Below are positions 1-6,954 of a stretch of DNA of 64,000 bases, piece by piece. Location of the stretch: NCBI RefSeq assembly GCF_016401385.1, contig NZ_JAEACF010000001.1, forward strand, positions 2,666,001-2,730,000. Direction: 5' to 3'. Origin of the DNA: Fictibacillus halophilus. Lineage in GTDB: Bacteria > Bacillota > Bacilli > Bacillales > Fictibacillaceae. Under the pieces are notes generated by a model that was given only the letters and a program-made list of their open reading frames with translations, had not been told where the DNA came from and ran no database searches. A program made the position numbers and the translations under genes. Position 1 is the stretch's first letter. Every line of letters begins with the position of its first letter.

Positions 1-563
1 TACATTAATGGATCATCATATCCATCCACGTTTATATTCCCAAAGATTTCGCCCCATTCTTTAAGAATCTCATGTCTTTGGATACGATGCTTTTCTCTAC
101 CATATAAGTAAAATGATTCATCACAGCTATTATTCGTAACAAATGTCACACTGTAACTGACACCTATTCCACCTTTGGTATCTCCTGAGAGTCCTCCACT
201 CCCATCAGAAGAAGTACAATAATCATTTAATTTTTGTCTATTACCATCATCATCTACGTAGTAAAACTTATCATCAATGAAAACTGAATCATCAACAGGT
301 TCTGACGTAAACGCCACACCGTAAGTAGCCATGCCTGATCCAGCTAAGGTTTCAGAGACACGAATTTCAACGGGAATTATAGAGAAATTGCCTTCTTTTT
401 TAAATTTAGGTTTATCTGGAACATCGTGAAATACAAAAATAGCTCCATCAAATCCTTCAGGTATCAAAAAGATATTGTTAGATTTTTCCTCTTCCTGAAA
501 TACACAGCCAGTCATTGAACCTATAATAAAAATAAAAATAATTATATATGCTATCTTCTTCAT
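1..563 (-). CDS. Putative lipoprotein, C-terminal part outside window
   Basis: The frame is open from ATG at 563 to the window edge (about 187 codons), so the 3' end is missing. The N-terminus is a short lipoprotein signal peptide: lysines, a hydrophobic run, then a lipobox SMTGC. The mature part starts with acidic residues and has the phrase LIPEGFDGAIFV, which resembles the DUF6843-type lipoproteins of Bacillus (from memory, not searched). The protein is probably anchored on the outer face of the membrane. Function is unknown. No neighbour suggests a pathway. Confidence 0.7.
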   Translation of the reverse strand, partial: MKKIAYIIIFIFIIGSMTGCVFQEEEKSNNIFLIPEGFDGAIFVFHDVPDKPKFKKEGNFSIIPVEIRVSETLAGSGMATYGVAFTSEPVDDSVFIDDKFYYVDDDGNRQKLNDYCTSSDGSGGLSGDTKGGIGVSYSVTFVTNNSCDESFYLYGREKHRIQRHEILKEWGEIFGNINVDGYDDPLM

Positions 564-801
564 TTCTTACTCCTAGTAGTATAGTCCATTTAATATTACT
601 TCACTCTTCTATAAAAGGGGAGTTAATTTTCTGCAATAAAATTCATCTTCTGTTAAATAATTGAACTCATTGTAGTCCGAAAAGGCTTCAAATTAGAAGA
701 TTCTTCTATTATAATTTAATCGACTTACAATGCTGCAATACAAAAGGTTAACGTTTCTAAACGGGTCTGTTGAACTTTTGTTAGTTTAGGAGATGGCTAG
801 A

Positions 802-1575
802 ATGAATAACGAGCGAATAAAAAGAAAGTTCTTGGCAGCAATACTATCAAGTTTACTTTTTTCTGGTTTTATGGCGATTGGCTCATCGACTATGGGGAAT
901 CCTGGAGTGAATTATCTTTTATTCTCTGTCATCTTTTTCGTATATTCTGGAGCTATTATTTTTATTTACGGAAACATTGTTTCTCATCTACTAGAATGGT
1001 TGTTTAACCGCTTTTTCCAACCTTCAAAAATCACTTCACTTTGCAGTATCCTCCTACACGGGGTCTTCGGCTCACTGATTGGTCTTATCGGTTTCAATCT
1101 CAGTATTACAATAATGGGATTTGTCGCAGCTCTTCTTTACGGTATCATAGACCATTGGATAAAAACTCGTCAAAACCATGGTCGATCTTTAAAGCCGCTA
1201 ACCTTCCTTGTGATCGCATTTTTCATCCCTTCATTGGTCTTAGGTTTTTTTGCTGATATGGTAGATCCATTTACAGAAGAAGAAGCACAGGACTATGTCG
1301 TGACTTTGCCCGAATATGATGATTTCCCCAATACAGCAGGGAAGATAGAGTTAACAATCCATGGTTTTCATGTCGTGAGAGAAAACATTGTAAAGAAAAA
1401 CGAGGACGGTACATATCTCATCACACTAAAAGAAACAGGAACAAGAGGAACCGAAAAAGCTGTTTGGGAAATTACGTATCGTGTGGAGAGAGGGGCAAGC
1501 TGGTTAGAGAAAGGCCAGGATGAGGTTAGACCTTTGTTTACAAAGGAAGGCATTGAATACTATTTAATGAAGTAG
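802..1575 (+). CDS. Four-helix membrane protein with soluble C-terminal domain, unknown function
   Basis: I place the start at ATG 802 because AGGAG at 788-792 stands 9 nt before it; the in-frame ATG at 793 overlaps the ribosome site. The protein has about 257 residues. Four hydrophobic segments fill roughly residues 10-150, followed by a soluble domain of about 100 residues rich in beta-type sequence (ITLKETGTRGTEKAVWEITY). I do not recognise the family. It is the only clear plus-strand gene in block A and it has its own terminator right after the stop, so it is probably monocistronic. Confidence 0.75.
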   Translation: MNNERIKRKFLAAILSSLLFSGFMAIGSSTMGNPGVNYLLFSVIFFVYSGAIIFIYGNIVSHLLEWLFNRFFQPSKITSLCSILLHGVFGSLIGLIGFNLSITIMGFVAALLYGIIDHWIKTRQNHGRSLKPLTFLVIAFFIPSLVLGFFADMVDPFTEEEAQDYVVTLPEYDDFPNTAGKIELTIHGFHVVRENIVKKNEDGTYLITLKETGTRGTEKAVWEITYRVERGASWLEKGQDEVRPLFTKEGIEYYLMK

Positions 1576-1601
1576 GACTGCTATGTTAGCAGTCCTGTTT
1601 T
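1574..1601 (+). terminator. Rho-independent terminator
   Basis: A 9-bp perfect stem (AGGACTGCT / AGCAGTCCT) with loop ATGTT is followed by GTTTT. It begins inside the stop codon of the upstream plus-strand membrane protein gene. Confidence 0.8.
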
Positions 1602-1644
1602 AATTTAATGAATTATTTAACTGATATATTACTTATTTCACTCT

Positions 1645-1672
1645 TTAAGAAATGCACCCGATTGCGGAATAA
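1645..1672 (-). repeat. Cassette site R1, short form
   Basis: Core GCACCCG at 1654-1660 followed by ATTGCGGAATAA (plus-strand reading). It lies 4 nt beyond the stop codon of the first Nudix gene and is the outermost site of the array seen here. Confidence 0.7.
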
Positions 1673-1675
1673 ATC

Positions 1676-2077
1676 CTAGTTAAATATATGTATGTTACTT
1701 GTTACATTATTAAAGGCATCTTTAATTCTTTTGATATTCCATGGGTGAATTTGTGATGGTAATTCTGTTCTTTCAAAAAAACCTATCCTTTCAATTTCGC
1801 TATTCGGTTCCCAACTGTCTTTACCAACTATAACTACTTTGAATAAAAGAACTAAATCATCCTTTGAAGGAGAGGAATAAATAGCTATTAAATTGTTTAT
1901 TTCAACGATATAGCCTGTCTCCTCATAAACTTCTCTTTTTACTCCTTCTATTGGTGATTCATTCTTTTCAAGATGTCCACCTGGTAATGTCCAATTCCCT
2001 GATCCGTATTTTATTTTAGTTAACAATATTCTTTCATTTTCATCAAAGATTGCTGCAAATACGCCAACCTTTGGCAT
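1676..2077 (-). CDS. Nudix hydrolase (cassette gene 1)
   Basis: Start chosen at ATG 2077, where GGAGG precedes by 9 nt; this gives 133 residues beginning MPKVGVFAAIFDENERILL. The Nudix box is complete: GHLEKNESPIEGVKREVYEE then TGY, fitting G-x5-E-x7-REUxEExGU. Such enzymes cleave nucleoside diphosphate-linked compounds using Mg2+ held by the glutamates. The substrate cannot be told from sequence. The stop codon is 4 nt from site R1, and site R2 lies upstream, so the gene is one single-gene unit of the array. Confidence 0.85.
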   Translation of the reverse strand: MPKVGVFAAIFDENERILLTKIKYGSGNWTLPGGHLEKNESPIEGVKREVYEETGYIVEINNLIAIYSSPSKDDLVLLFKVVIVGKDSWEPNSEIERIGFFERTELPSQIHPWNIKRIKDAFNNVTSNIHIFN

Positions 2078-2120
2078 GCTTTTAACCTCCAATTTAAAGA
2101 TTAATATAATCAAAAAAAAG

Positions 2121-2166
2121 TGATGCATTTCTCCTTATTAAAAAAATGCACCTGTTTATAGAATAA
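2121..2166 (-). repeat. Cassette site R2, hairpin form
   Basis: Inverted repeat TGCATTT / AAATGCA with a 12-nt loop, then a degenerate core GCACCTG (2148-2154) and TTTATAGAATAA. It separates the Nudix gene from the small membrane protein gene. Confidence 0.6.
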
Positions 2167-2225
2167 AGATACTTTATGTATGTTTATGCTTATTGTTAGT
2201 TTCACAATAAGTTAGGGTTAAAACC

Positions 2226-2402
2226 TTATTCTTTGTTCGATAAATCAAATAGACTAGTTGAAATCCCATCTAAAATATCACTTATTACGGATAGAATTTG
2301 TAGAATCTGGCTCAACCATAATGCTATAAAAGCAGTACTAATGGCTATTACTATCAGGGAAAGAATTTTCAACACCTCTAATGGTTTATCTTCGTTTTTC
2401 AT
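2226..2402 (-). CDS. Small single-span membrane protein (cassette gene 2)
   Basis: A 58-residue frame from ATG 2402 to TAA 2226, with GGAG 7 nt before the start. It begins MKNEDKPLEVLKILSLIVIA and has one strong hydrophobic helix (about residues 11-32), then an acidic, serine-rich tail ending SNKE. No family is recognised. Its place between two array sites and its proper ribosome site are the grounds for calling it real. It may be a membrane peptide of the toxin or immunity kind, but nothing shows that directly. Confidence 0.55.
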   Translation of the reverse strand: MKNEDKPLEVLKILSLIVIAISTAFIALWLSQILQILSVISDILDGISTSLFDLSNKE

Positions 2403-2444
2403 TCATTTACTCCTTTTTCCAATTTCATAACAGTTAATGATTCA

Positions 2445-2493
2445 ACAAAAAATGCACTTCTCCTCCTTGAAGAAATGCACCCGATTGCAGAAG
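2445..2493 (-). repeat. Cassette site R3, hairpin form
   Basis: TGCACTTC and GAAGAAATGCA form an imperfect stem, followed by core GCACCCG at 2477-2483 and ATTGCAGAAG. Likeness to the second DJ-1 cassette starts at this core, at 44432. Confidence 0.7.
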
Positions 2494-2496
2494 ATA

Positions 2497-3036
2497 TTAT
2501 TCTTTATACCAGTTTTCATCAAATGTAAGATTCAGTGTATTGCCGAACAATGTTCCAAATCTAACGAACGCTCTTCCTCTTGCAGTAATTAGATTCCCAT
2601 CTTGTACTACTAGAGAATCACAATAATTTTCTTTTTCAAAAACACCAGTCATCTCACGATTTTCTTCAGTCATACCAATCGTATACTTTTTCCCTTTTAA
2701 AACCCCTGCTTTTGCTAGAAGATATGGAGAACTTGAAATACTCGCAATCACAGTTACTTTATCTTGGATTTGTTGTATAAACTCTATTAACTTATTTTCA
2801 TCATCTATCGAAAATATATCCATGCATCCCGGTAACAAGAGACTATCAATTTCATTATCGTTAAGATCATCAATAGTCGCATCAGGCACACAAGTTAATC
2901 CGGATTCCCCTCTAATCGGCTGATCATTAACTCCTACTGTGATGATAGGTTTATCTGATTGCATTAAAATCGATATAGCTACACTTAATTCATACTCACT
3001 AAATTGAGGATATAGTAATACTACGGTTTTCTTCAA
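2497..3036 (-). CDS. DJ-1/PfpI family protein (cassette gene 3, copy 1)
   Basis: I prefer the TTG start at 3036 because GAGG stands 9 nt before it; a longer frame from TTG 3066 has no such site. The product is about 179 residues, beginning LKKTVVLLYPQFSEYELSVA. The flavodoxin-like core and the nucleophile-elbow region are visible, but the position usually held by the reactive cysteine (AIC..P) reads ASISSSP, a serine. Catalysis like that of PfpI or DJ-1 is therefore doubtful, and a sensor or chaperone role is possible. A frameshifted second copy lies at 44.45-45.02 kb. The stop codon is 3 nt from site R3. Confidence 0.8.
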   Translation of the reverse strand: MKKTVVLLYPQFSEYELSVAISILMQSDKPIITVGVNDQPIRGESGLTCVPDATIDDLNDNEIDSLLLPGCMDIFSIDDENKLIEFIQQIQDKVTVIASISSSPYLLAKAGVLKGKKYTIGMTEENREMTGVFEKENYCDSLVVQDGNLITARGRAFVRFGTLFGNTLNLTFDENWYKE

Positions 3037-3087
3037 TATTAAATACCTCGTTTCAAAATTATGCAAAATAAAAACTGGTTGTTATAA

Positions 3088-3111
3088 AAACGCACCCGAT
3101 TGCGGAATAAC
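3088..3111 (-). repeat. Cassette site R4, short form
   Basis: Core GCACCCG at 3092-3098 followed by ATTGCGGAATAA. The acetyltransferase stop codon overlaps the end of the site. This core is the right-hand limit of the duplicated DJ-1 unit. Confidence 0.7.
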
Positions 3112-3635
3112 TATTCTAACTTAATCTTTGGGGTATATGCCATTAGCATAAATTCATTATCTAGATCCTTGATTCTATTAAATCCACATTTTATATAACA
3201 AGCTATCGCTCTTTCATTTGTTTTCTTCACGTCTAAAATAATGCTAGCTGAGGATTCAATTTTATTTATATATTCTAGAATGAGTCCTATTATTAATCTA
3301 CCTATACCTTTTCCCCATAAGTGGGTTTCCCCAATGAATTGATCAATTCCAAAGGCTAATTGATTCGCTTTATATCCGTACTCTTCAAGTTTTTCTTTAC
3401 TCACCTTATAGAATTGTATGTAACCAATTGAATTACCTTTATATTCAACTATGCACGGAGTAACATAATGGTTTCCATTTATTCTTGGCTCATACTTTTT
3501 AATCACCATCTCTAAATCAGAAGAAGGTTCTTCATAGTATTTCAAAACTTTCTCATCCGATAACCATTTAGCCATAATTTTGTAATCATTAACTGACATA
3601 AGTCTTATTAAAAGATTATCTTTAGATATCATCAT
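3111..3635 (-). CDS. GNAT acetyltransferase resembling AAC(6') aminoglycoside acetyltransferases (cassette gene 4)
   Basis: Start at ATG 3635 (or the adjacent ATG 3632), just after AAGGGG. The product is about 174 residues. The GNAT fold is visible: an N-terminal RLMSVNDYKIMAKWLSDEKV stretch, the central GIDQFIGETHLWGKGIGRLI, whose GKGIG holds the acetyl-CoA phosphates, and the late NERAIACYIKCGFNRI. The GIDQ...GKG spacing and the early residues are those I remember from AAC(6')-Ib-type enzymes, so aminoglycoside modification is plausible but untested; peptide or protein acetylation is the alternative. It sits between sites R4 and R5, as resistance genes do in integron cassettes. Confidence 0.8.
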   Translation of the reverse strand: MMISKDNLLIRLMSVNDYKIMAKWLSDEKVLKYYEEPSSDLEMVIKKYEPRINGNHYVTPCIVEYKGNSIGYIQFYKVSKEKLEEYGYKANQLAFGIDQFIGETHLWGKGIGRLIIGLILEYINKIESSASIILDVKKTNERAIACYIKCGFNRIKDLDNEFMLMAYTPKIKLE

Positions 3636-3649
3636 TGAACCCCTTCTTA

Positions 3650-3675
3650 AAGAAATGCACCCGATTGTTGAAGAC
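3650..3675 (-). repeat. Cassette site R5, short form
   Basis: Core GCACCCG at 3657-3663 followed by ATTGTTGAAG. It lies between the small membrane protein stop (3683) and the acetyltransferase start (3635). Confidence 0.7.
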
Positions 3676-3682
3676 TCATCTT

Positions 3683-3946
3683 TTACTGATTCCAAAATAG
3701 CCACGCTGCAAATGGTAAACCCACTGAATAAAAAATATTAATTGAATTTCCTATATAACCAACCACCTTCAGTGTTCCACTGTTGCTTTTATAAGCCGCA
3801 ACCAGTCCCACTATTGGAAGAACCCATCCACCTAAAATCACTATTGGAAAAGACATTCCAATTAAACCTAAGCTATCAAAGTCATAAACAAAAACAGTCA
3901 TAGAGAACAAGAACATAACAACTGATGCAATCCCGTATTTATTCAT
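3683..3946 (-). CDS. Small membrane protein, about three helices (cassette gene 5)
   Basis: Start at ATG 3946 with AGGAGAG 4 nt before it; the product is 87 residues beginning MNKYGIASVVMFLFSMTVFV. Three hydrophobic segments (about residues 5-22, 27-48, 62-82) leave almost no soluble part. The family is not recognised. It ends 8 nt from site R5 and begins downstream of site R6, so it is one array unit. Confidence 0.65.
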   Translation of the reverse strand: MNKYGIASVVMFLFSMTVFVYDFDSLGLIGMSFPIVILGGWVLPIVGLVAAYKSNSGTLKVVGYIGNSINIFYSVGLPFAAWLFWNQ

Positions 3947-3975
3947 ATTTCTCTCCTGGTTGATTTGAAGATAGA

Positions 3976-4020
3976 ATAGCACTTTTCTTGTTAAAGAAAT
4001 GCACGCGATTGTAGAATAAT
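3976..4020 (-). repeat. Cassette site R6
   Basis: Variant core GCACGCG at 4001-4007 followed by ATTGTAGAATAAT, preceded by an imperfect inverted repeat around GCACTTTTCTT. It lies 15 nt beyond the stop of the next gene. Confidence 0.6.
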
Positions 4021-4034
4021 TAATCATACTTATT

Positions 4035-4283
4035 TTAAAAATCGTCCATATTCCAGTTCCATTTCGCATTGATAGTTTCTAGAAACCCCTTGATTTGTTC
4101 CTTTGACAAATCCTTTGCCCCAGTCACCTTATTAGCATAAGATTGTAGAATCCAAGTTTCACCGTAAGGTCTATCTGGTGCTTTCCATCTCACACCAAAC
4201 CTATAATCCTTTCCATCAATTTTGACTTCAACTGATAATATTTCCTTATGTAGTATAAAATCTTTCATTTCCAATACTCTCAA
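4035..4283 (-). CDS. Small soluble protein of unknown function (cassette gene 6)
   Basis: An 82-codon frame. The start is uncertain: AAGGGG is 1 nt from TTG 4283 and 10 nt from TTG 4274, and the first ATG (4268) is too far away, so TTG 4274 fits best. The sequence is polar, with KIDGKDYRFGVRWKAPDRPY and a tryptophan-rich end (NAKWNWNMDDF). I recognise no family. It occupies a single unit between sites R6 and R7. Confidence 0.6.
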   Translation of the reverse strand: MRVLEMKDFILHKEILSVEVKIDGKDYRFGVRWKAPDRPYGETWILQSYANKVTGAKDLSKEQIKGFLETINAKWNWNMDDF

Positions 4284-4297
4284 GCCCCTTTGTAAAC

Positions 4298-4377
4298 TAT
4301 CTTGTTCATTTGTTTAATAAATTCATTAAAAAGTGCGTTAATCCTTCTTGGATTAACGCACCCGATTGTTGAATAAT
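4298..4377 (-). repeat. Cassette site R7, full form with perfect 12-bp hairpin
   Basis: The best copy of the site. On the plus strand it holds a first box TTTGTTTAATAA (4309-4320), a hairpin GTGCGTTAATCC-TTCTT-GGATTAACGCAC (4333-4361), core GCACCCG (4358-4364) and a second box ATTGTTGAATAA. Read on the minus strand, the hairpin is followed by TTTTT and could also end transcription of the gene at 4409-4747. Confidence 0.85.
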
Positions 4378-4408
4378 GAAACAAAGTTATTTAAGATAAG
4401 ATTCGATT

Positions 4409-4744
4409 CTATAATACCTGAATGTCATCTATTGTAATCTGTGCATTTTCACCGTAGAAAGTCACCTCACATTGAAGTGTTAAATCATTAACTTCTTCTT
4501 CATCCCACAAATCAAAGTCCAAAGAATATTTCAGATTATCCTCAATCTCATAAACTTCTACCTCTTGATATATATGATTGGGTGGGTAAACTAAAAGTAT
4601 CCCATAATCATTAATCGCTTCCTCTAACATTTTAATATCTAATCTTCCTATTCTTTTAGTTTCTTGAATTTCTAGATAATTTTTTTCAACAATATCTTTA
4701 ACTAACTCTCTTAATAAACGAATTATTATTTGCTTGTTATCCAT
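4409..4744 (-). CDS. DUF7668-like small acidic protein (cassette gene 7)
   Basis: Start at ATG 4744 (ATG 4747 is adjacent), after AGAGGA. About 111 residues. The N-terminal half is helical (LLRELVKDIVEKNYLEIQE, then RIGRL). The C-terminal half has the phrase SLDFDLWDEEEVNDLTLQ and ends ITIDDIQVL, both of which I associate with DUF7668 proteins; this is a memory match, not a search. Function is unknown. Similar proteins are often found as lone small genes near mobile DNA. The gene lies between sites R7 and R8. Confidence 0.7.
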   Translation of the reverse strand: MDNKQIIIRLLRELVKDIVEKNYLEIQETKRIGRLDIKMLEEAINDYGILLVYPPNHIYQEVEVYEIEDNLKYSLDFDLWDEEEVNDLTLQCEVTFYGENAQITIDDIQVL

Positions 4745-4792
4745 CATATTCCTCTTTCTATTAACTGCATTGTAGATACATTAACACTTCTC

Positions 4793-4822
4793 TTTTTTAA
4801 CAGAAACGCATCCGTTTGTTAA
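4793..4822 (-). repeat. Cassette site R8, degenerate
   Basis: Core variant GCATCCG at 4808-4814 followed by TTTGTTAAAG. It lies 2 nt beyond the stop of the zinc-ribbon gene. Confidence 0.5.
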
Positions 4823-4824
4823 AG

Positions 4825-5499
4825 TTATGTACTCTGTATTTCGGTCTTAATAACCAGACATTTTTTACATAAATAATAGTAAATGTTCATCTCACCGATT
4901 TGAAAAACCACAACTGAAATAAGTTCAGTATCACCAAGATCTTGTGTTATTGAAGCAATGTACATCATTTCACATTTGCATCTGGGACACTCTAAATCAT
5001 TAGGAACTTCCTCATACAAGGGGGCACCTAACAATCTACATACATATTCAGAACCAAATAAATCAAATGCAGCATCATAATTGTCTTCATTTATTGGAAC
5101 ATCTTCATCTTTCATTTCAATTAATTTCACACTGGTTTCTGGAAGTGGTACAGGTAGTTGATCTTCCTCATCTTGAGTCCAATCTTCAGTATTCTCTTGA
5201 CTCAATACTTGTGTTGTTCTCCCCTCATTACTTAATTGAAAATATTGAGGCTCCCACACCATCGCACAGTTTAGGCAAGAAACTAATGGTAACATACTAA
5301 TTCCATCCGCTTTTAATACTGAAAGCCTTGGATCTTTCAAATCAAAACAAAATATTAGGTGCATTTTCTTTCCGCACAGTTTACAAACAGGTACCTCGCA
5401 ATCTTGACCACCAAAATGATGTTTATACCCATCGATTCCTTCAATTACTCTATATCCTTTTATGTCTCTCCAGTGTTCTCCAAAAGGTTTCTGTTTCAT
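4825..5499 (-). CDS. Cysteine-rich protein with two zinc-ribbon-like halves (cassette gene 8)
   Basis: ATG 5499 is preceded by GAGG at 6 nt; the GTG at 5511 lies inside that site and is less likely. About 224 residues. Four CxxC pairs are visible: CKLC, CLNC, CPRC and CKKC, arranged as two pairs of knuckles, each half able to hold one zinc. Between them is an acidic linker rich in glutamate. I cannot name the family; some DUF1963/YwqG-like proteins have a similar look. It fills one unit between sites R8 and R9. Confidence 0.7.
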   Translation of the reverse strand: MKQKPFGEHWRDIKGYRVIEGIDGYKHHFGGQDCEVPVCKLCGKKMHLIFCFDLKDPRLSVLKADGISMLPLVSCLNCAMVWEPQYFQLSNEGRTTQVLSQENTEDWTQDEEDQLPVPLPETSVKLIEMKDEDVPINEDNYDAAFDLFGSEYVCRLLGAPLYEEVPNDLECPRCKCEMMYIASITQDLGDTELISVVVFQIGEMNIYYYLCKKCLVIKTEIQST

Positions 5500-5543
5500 A
5501 AATATCCTCACTTATTAAAGTTAGCTTAATTTTATACAAGGTT

Positions 5544-5625
5544 CCAATCCTGCTCATATGTTTAATAAGTTCCTTAAAAAATGCGTTAATCCTTCTTGGA
5601 TTAACGCACCCGTTAGCTTAATAAG
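5544..5625 (-). repeat. Cassette site R9, full form
   Basis: First box CCTGCTCATATGTTTAATAAG, hairpin TGCGTTAATCC-TTCTT-GGATTAACGCA (5582-5608), core GCACCCG (5606-5612), second box TTAGCTTAATAAG. The stop codon of the second Nudix gene lies inside the second box. Confidence 0.85.
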
Positions 5626-6070
5626 CACTTCTAATATATTCATCTAATATTGGTAAATCAGGTGGACTAATGTTTGGGGGAAGTTCATTAAACTTAAAAA
5701 ATTTTAAATCCTGAACTTCACTTTCTTCTCTTCTCAATACACCTTCATAATCCCTACACACAAAGGCAGACACAACATTATATACTTCATCTCCGTGAGG
5801 ATATTTATAGTAAAAATCTTGTCCTGAAAAGACATTGAATAAAATTAAATTATTTGCGTTCAGTCCCGTCTCTTCATATAATTCCCTTTTAGCTACTTGT
5901 TCTAATGTTTCTCCAATCTCCAAAGAACCACCAGCTAATCCCCAACAATTATTGTCTTTACGAAGTTGTAATAATAATTCATTTTTGCTATTTACAAGTA
6001 TTACACACGCACCAGCCATAATTAGAGGGCGACTACCCACTACTTTTCTTAAATCCATAATGTATCCCAT
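5618..6070 (-). CDS. Nudix hydrolase (cassette gene 9)
   Basis: ATG 6070 stands 5 nt after GGAGG and gives 150 residues beginning MGYIMDLRKVVGSRPLIMAG. The Nudix box is complete (GGSLEIGETLEQVAKRELYE then ETGL). The N-terminal MGYIxxLRxxVGxRPLI is typical of a common Bacillus Nudix group close to ADP-ribose and MutT-like enzymes; the substrate is not assignable. The two Nudix genes of the array are not close copies of each other. The stop codon is inside site R9. Confidence 0.85.
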   Translation of the reverse strand: MGYIMDLRKVVGSRPLIMAGACVILVNSKNELLLQLRKDNNCWGLAGGSLEIGETLEQVAKRELYEETGLNANNLILFNVFSGQDFYYKYPHGDEVYNVVSAFVCRDYEGVLRREESEVQDLKFFKFNELPPNISPPDLPILDEYIRSAY

Positions 6071-6094
6071 TAGATCCTCCAATAGTGTTTATTC

Positions 6095-6175
6095 CACAAT
6101 CCTGCTCGTTTGTCTAATTAATTCAATTAAAAAGTGCGCTATTCCTTCCTGGATCAACGCACCCGATTGTTGATT
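6095..6175 (-). repeat. Cassette site R10, full form
   Basis: First box CCTGCTCGTTTGTCTAATTA, imperfect hairpin GTGCGCTATTCC / GGATCAACGCAC, core GCACCCG (6159-6165), then ATTGTTGATTT. It abuts the stop codon of the PAP2 gene. Confidence 0.8.
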
Positions 6176-6796
6176 TTAATAATTTCTTGTCTTGCTACCT
6201 TTTGTCTTTCTAAATGGCTGAAACAGTTTCCCTTCGTACTTTTCATAAACATTTAATATCTTTTTTGTCCCATTGAGTCTAGGCACTATTATATAGACGT
6301 TAATTGCAACTGCAAAGCTTAAGATCATCCCAGCTATAACATCAAAAGGATAGTGTACGCCTACCCAAATACGGGAAATGCCTACAAGCAATGCTAACAG
6401 TATCCAAAATATCCACCATCCTCTTTTGAACAGCCAAAAAGAAAAACAATAGGAGAAAAACAGGATAGTGTGATCACTTGGAAAGGAATTATCTTTTTCT
6501 TTCACGATTAACTTGTTTACATCTGATAATTCTACAAAAGGCTGATAATTCGAATGAAATACCCCTGAAACCTTCCCTAATATAAAAGCACAAGTAAAAG
6601 TAATTGTTGCACAGAATATCATTATTCTGCTTTCCTTATTCCGTGTAAACCAAATACAGATAACACTGATTGCAAGTAAAAACACCATATATTCTGCAAG
6701 AAAGGTGAAGATTATATTTAATTGTTCGTGCTCTTTTCCTAAATCATTTACTAATCTAAATAAGCCTATATTAACTTCTGAGAAATTCAAACCCAT
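6176..6796 (-). CDS. PAP2 phosphatase, BcrC-like undecaprenyl-diphosphatase (cassette gene 10)
   Basis: 206 residues with five to six hydrophobic segments. PAP2 motifs two and three are clear: FPSDHT and SRIWVGVHYPFDV, which supply the catalytic histidines. In motif one the usual arginine-proline reads QPF, which I recall in some BcrC relatives. BcrC recycles undecaprenyl diphosphate in the membrane and gives bacitracin resistance when abundant, so this could act as a resistance cassette; that role is inferred. The gene lies between sites R10 and R11. Confidence 0.8.
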   Translation of the reverse strand: MGLNFSEVNIGLFRLVNDLGKEHEQLNIIFTFLAEYMVFLLAISVICIWFTRNKESRIMIFCATITFTCAFILGKVSGVFHSNYQPFVELSDVNKLIVKEKDNSFPSDHTILFFSYCFSFWLFKRGWWIFWILLALLVGISRIWVGVHYPFDVIAGMILSFAVAINVYIIVPRLNGTKKILNVYEKYEGKLFQPFRKTKGSKTRNY

Positions 6797-6907
6797 TCAC
6801 CATCCAAGTTCTTTTTCTTTTCATCATAGAAAAGAACCTAGATAGCATCCATCGATTCAGCTTACAATTTTTGGTTCGTTGTGACAATATTGTAAGAATG
6901 TCATTAT

Positions 6908-6928
6908 CTCCAATTGTACCCGTTTGTT
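6908..6928 (-). repeat. Cassette site R11, degenerate
   Basis: GTACCCG at 6915-6921 followed by TTTGTTGTATATAA. It lies about 27 nt beyond the stop of the reductase pseudogene. Confidence 0.45.
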
Positions 6929-6954
6929 GTATATAACGAATTTAAAACAATTCC

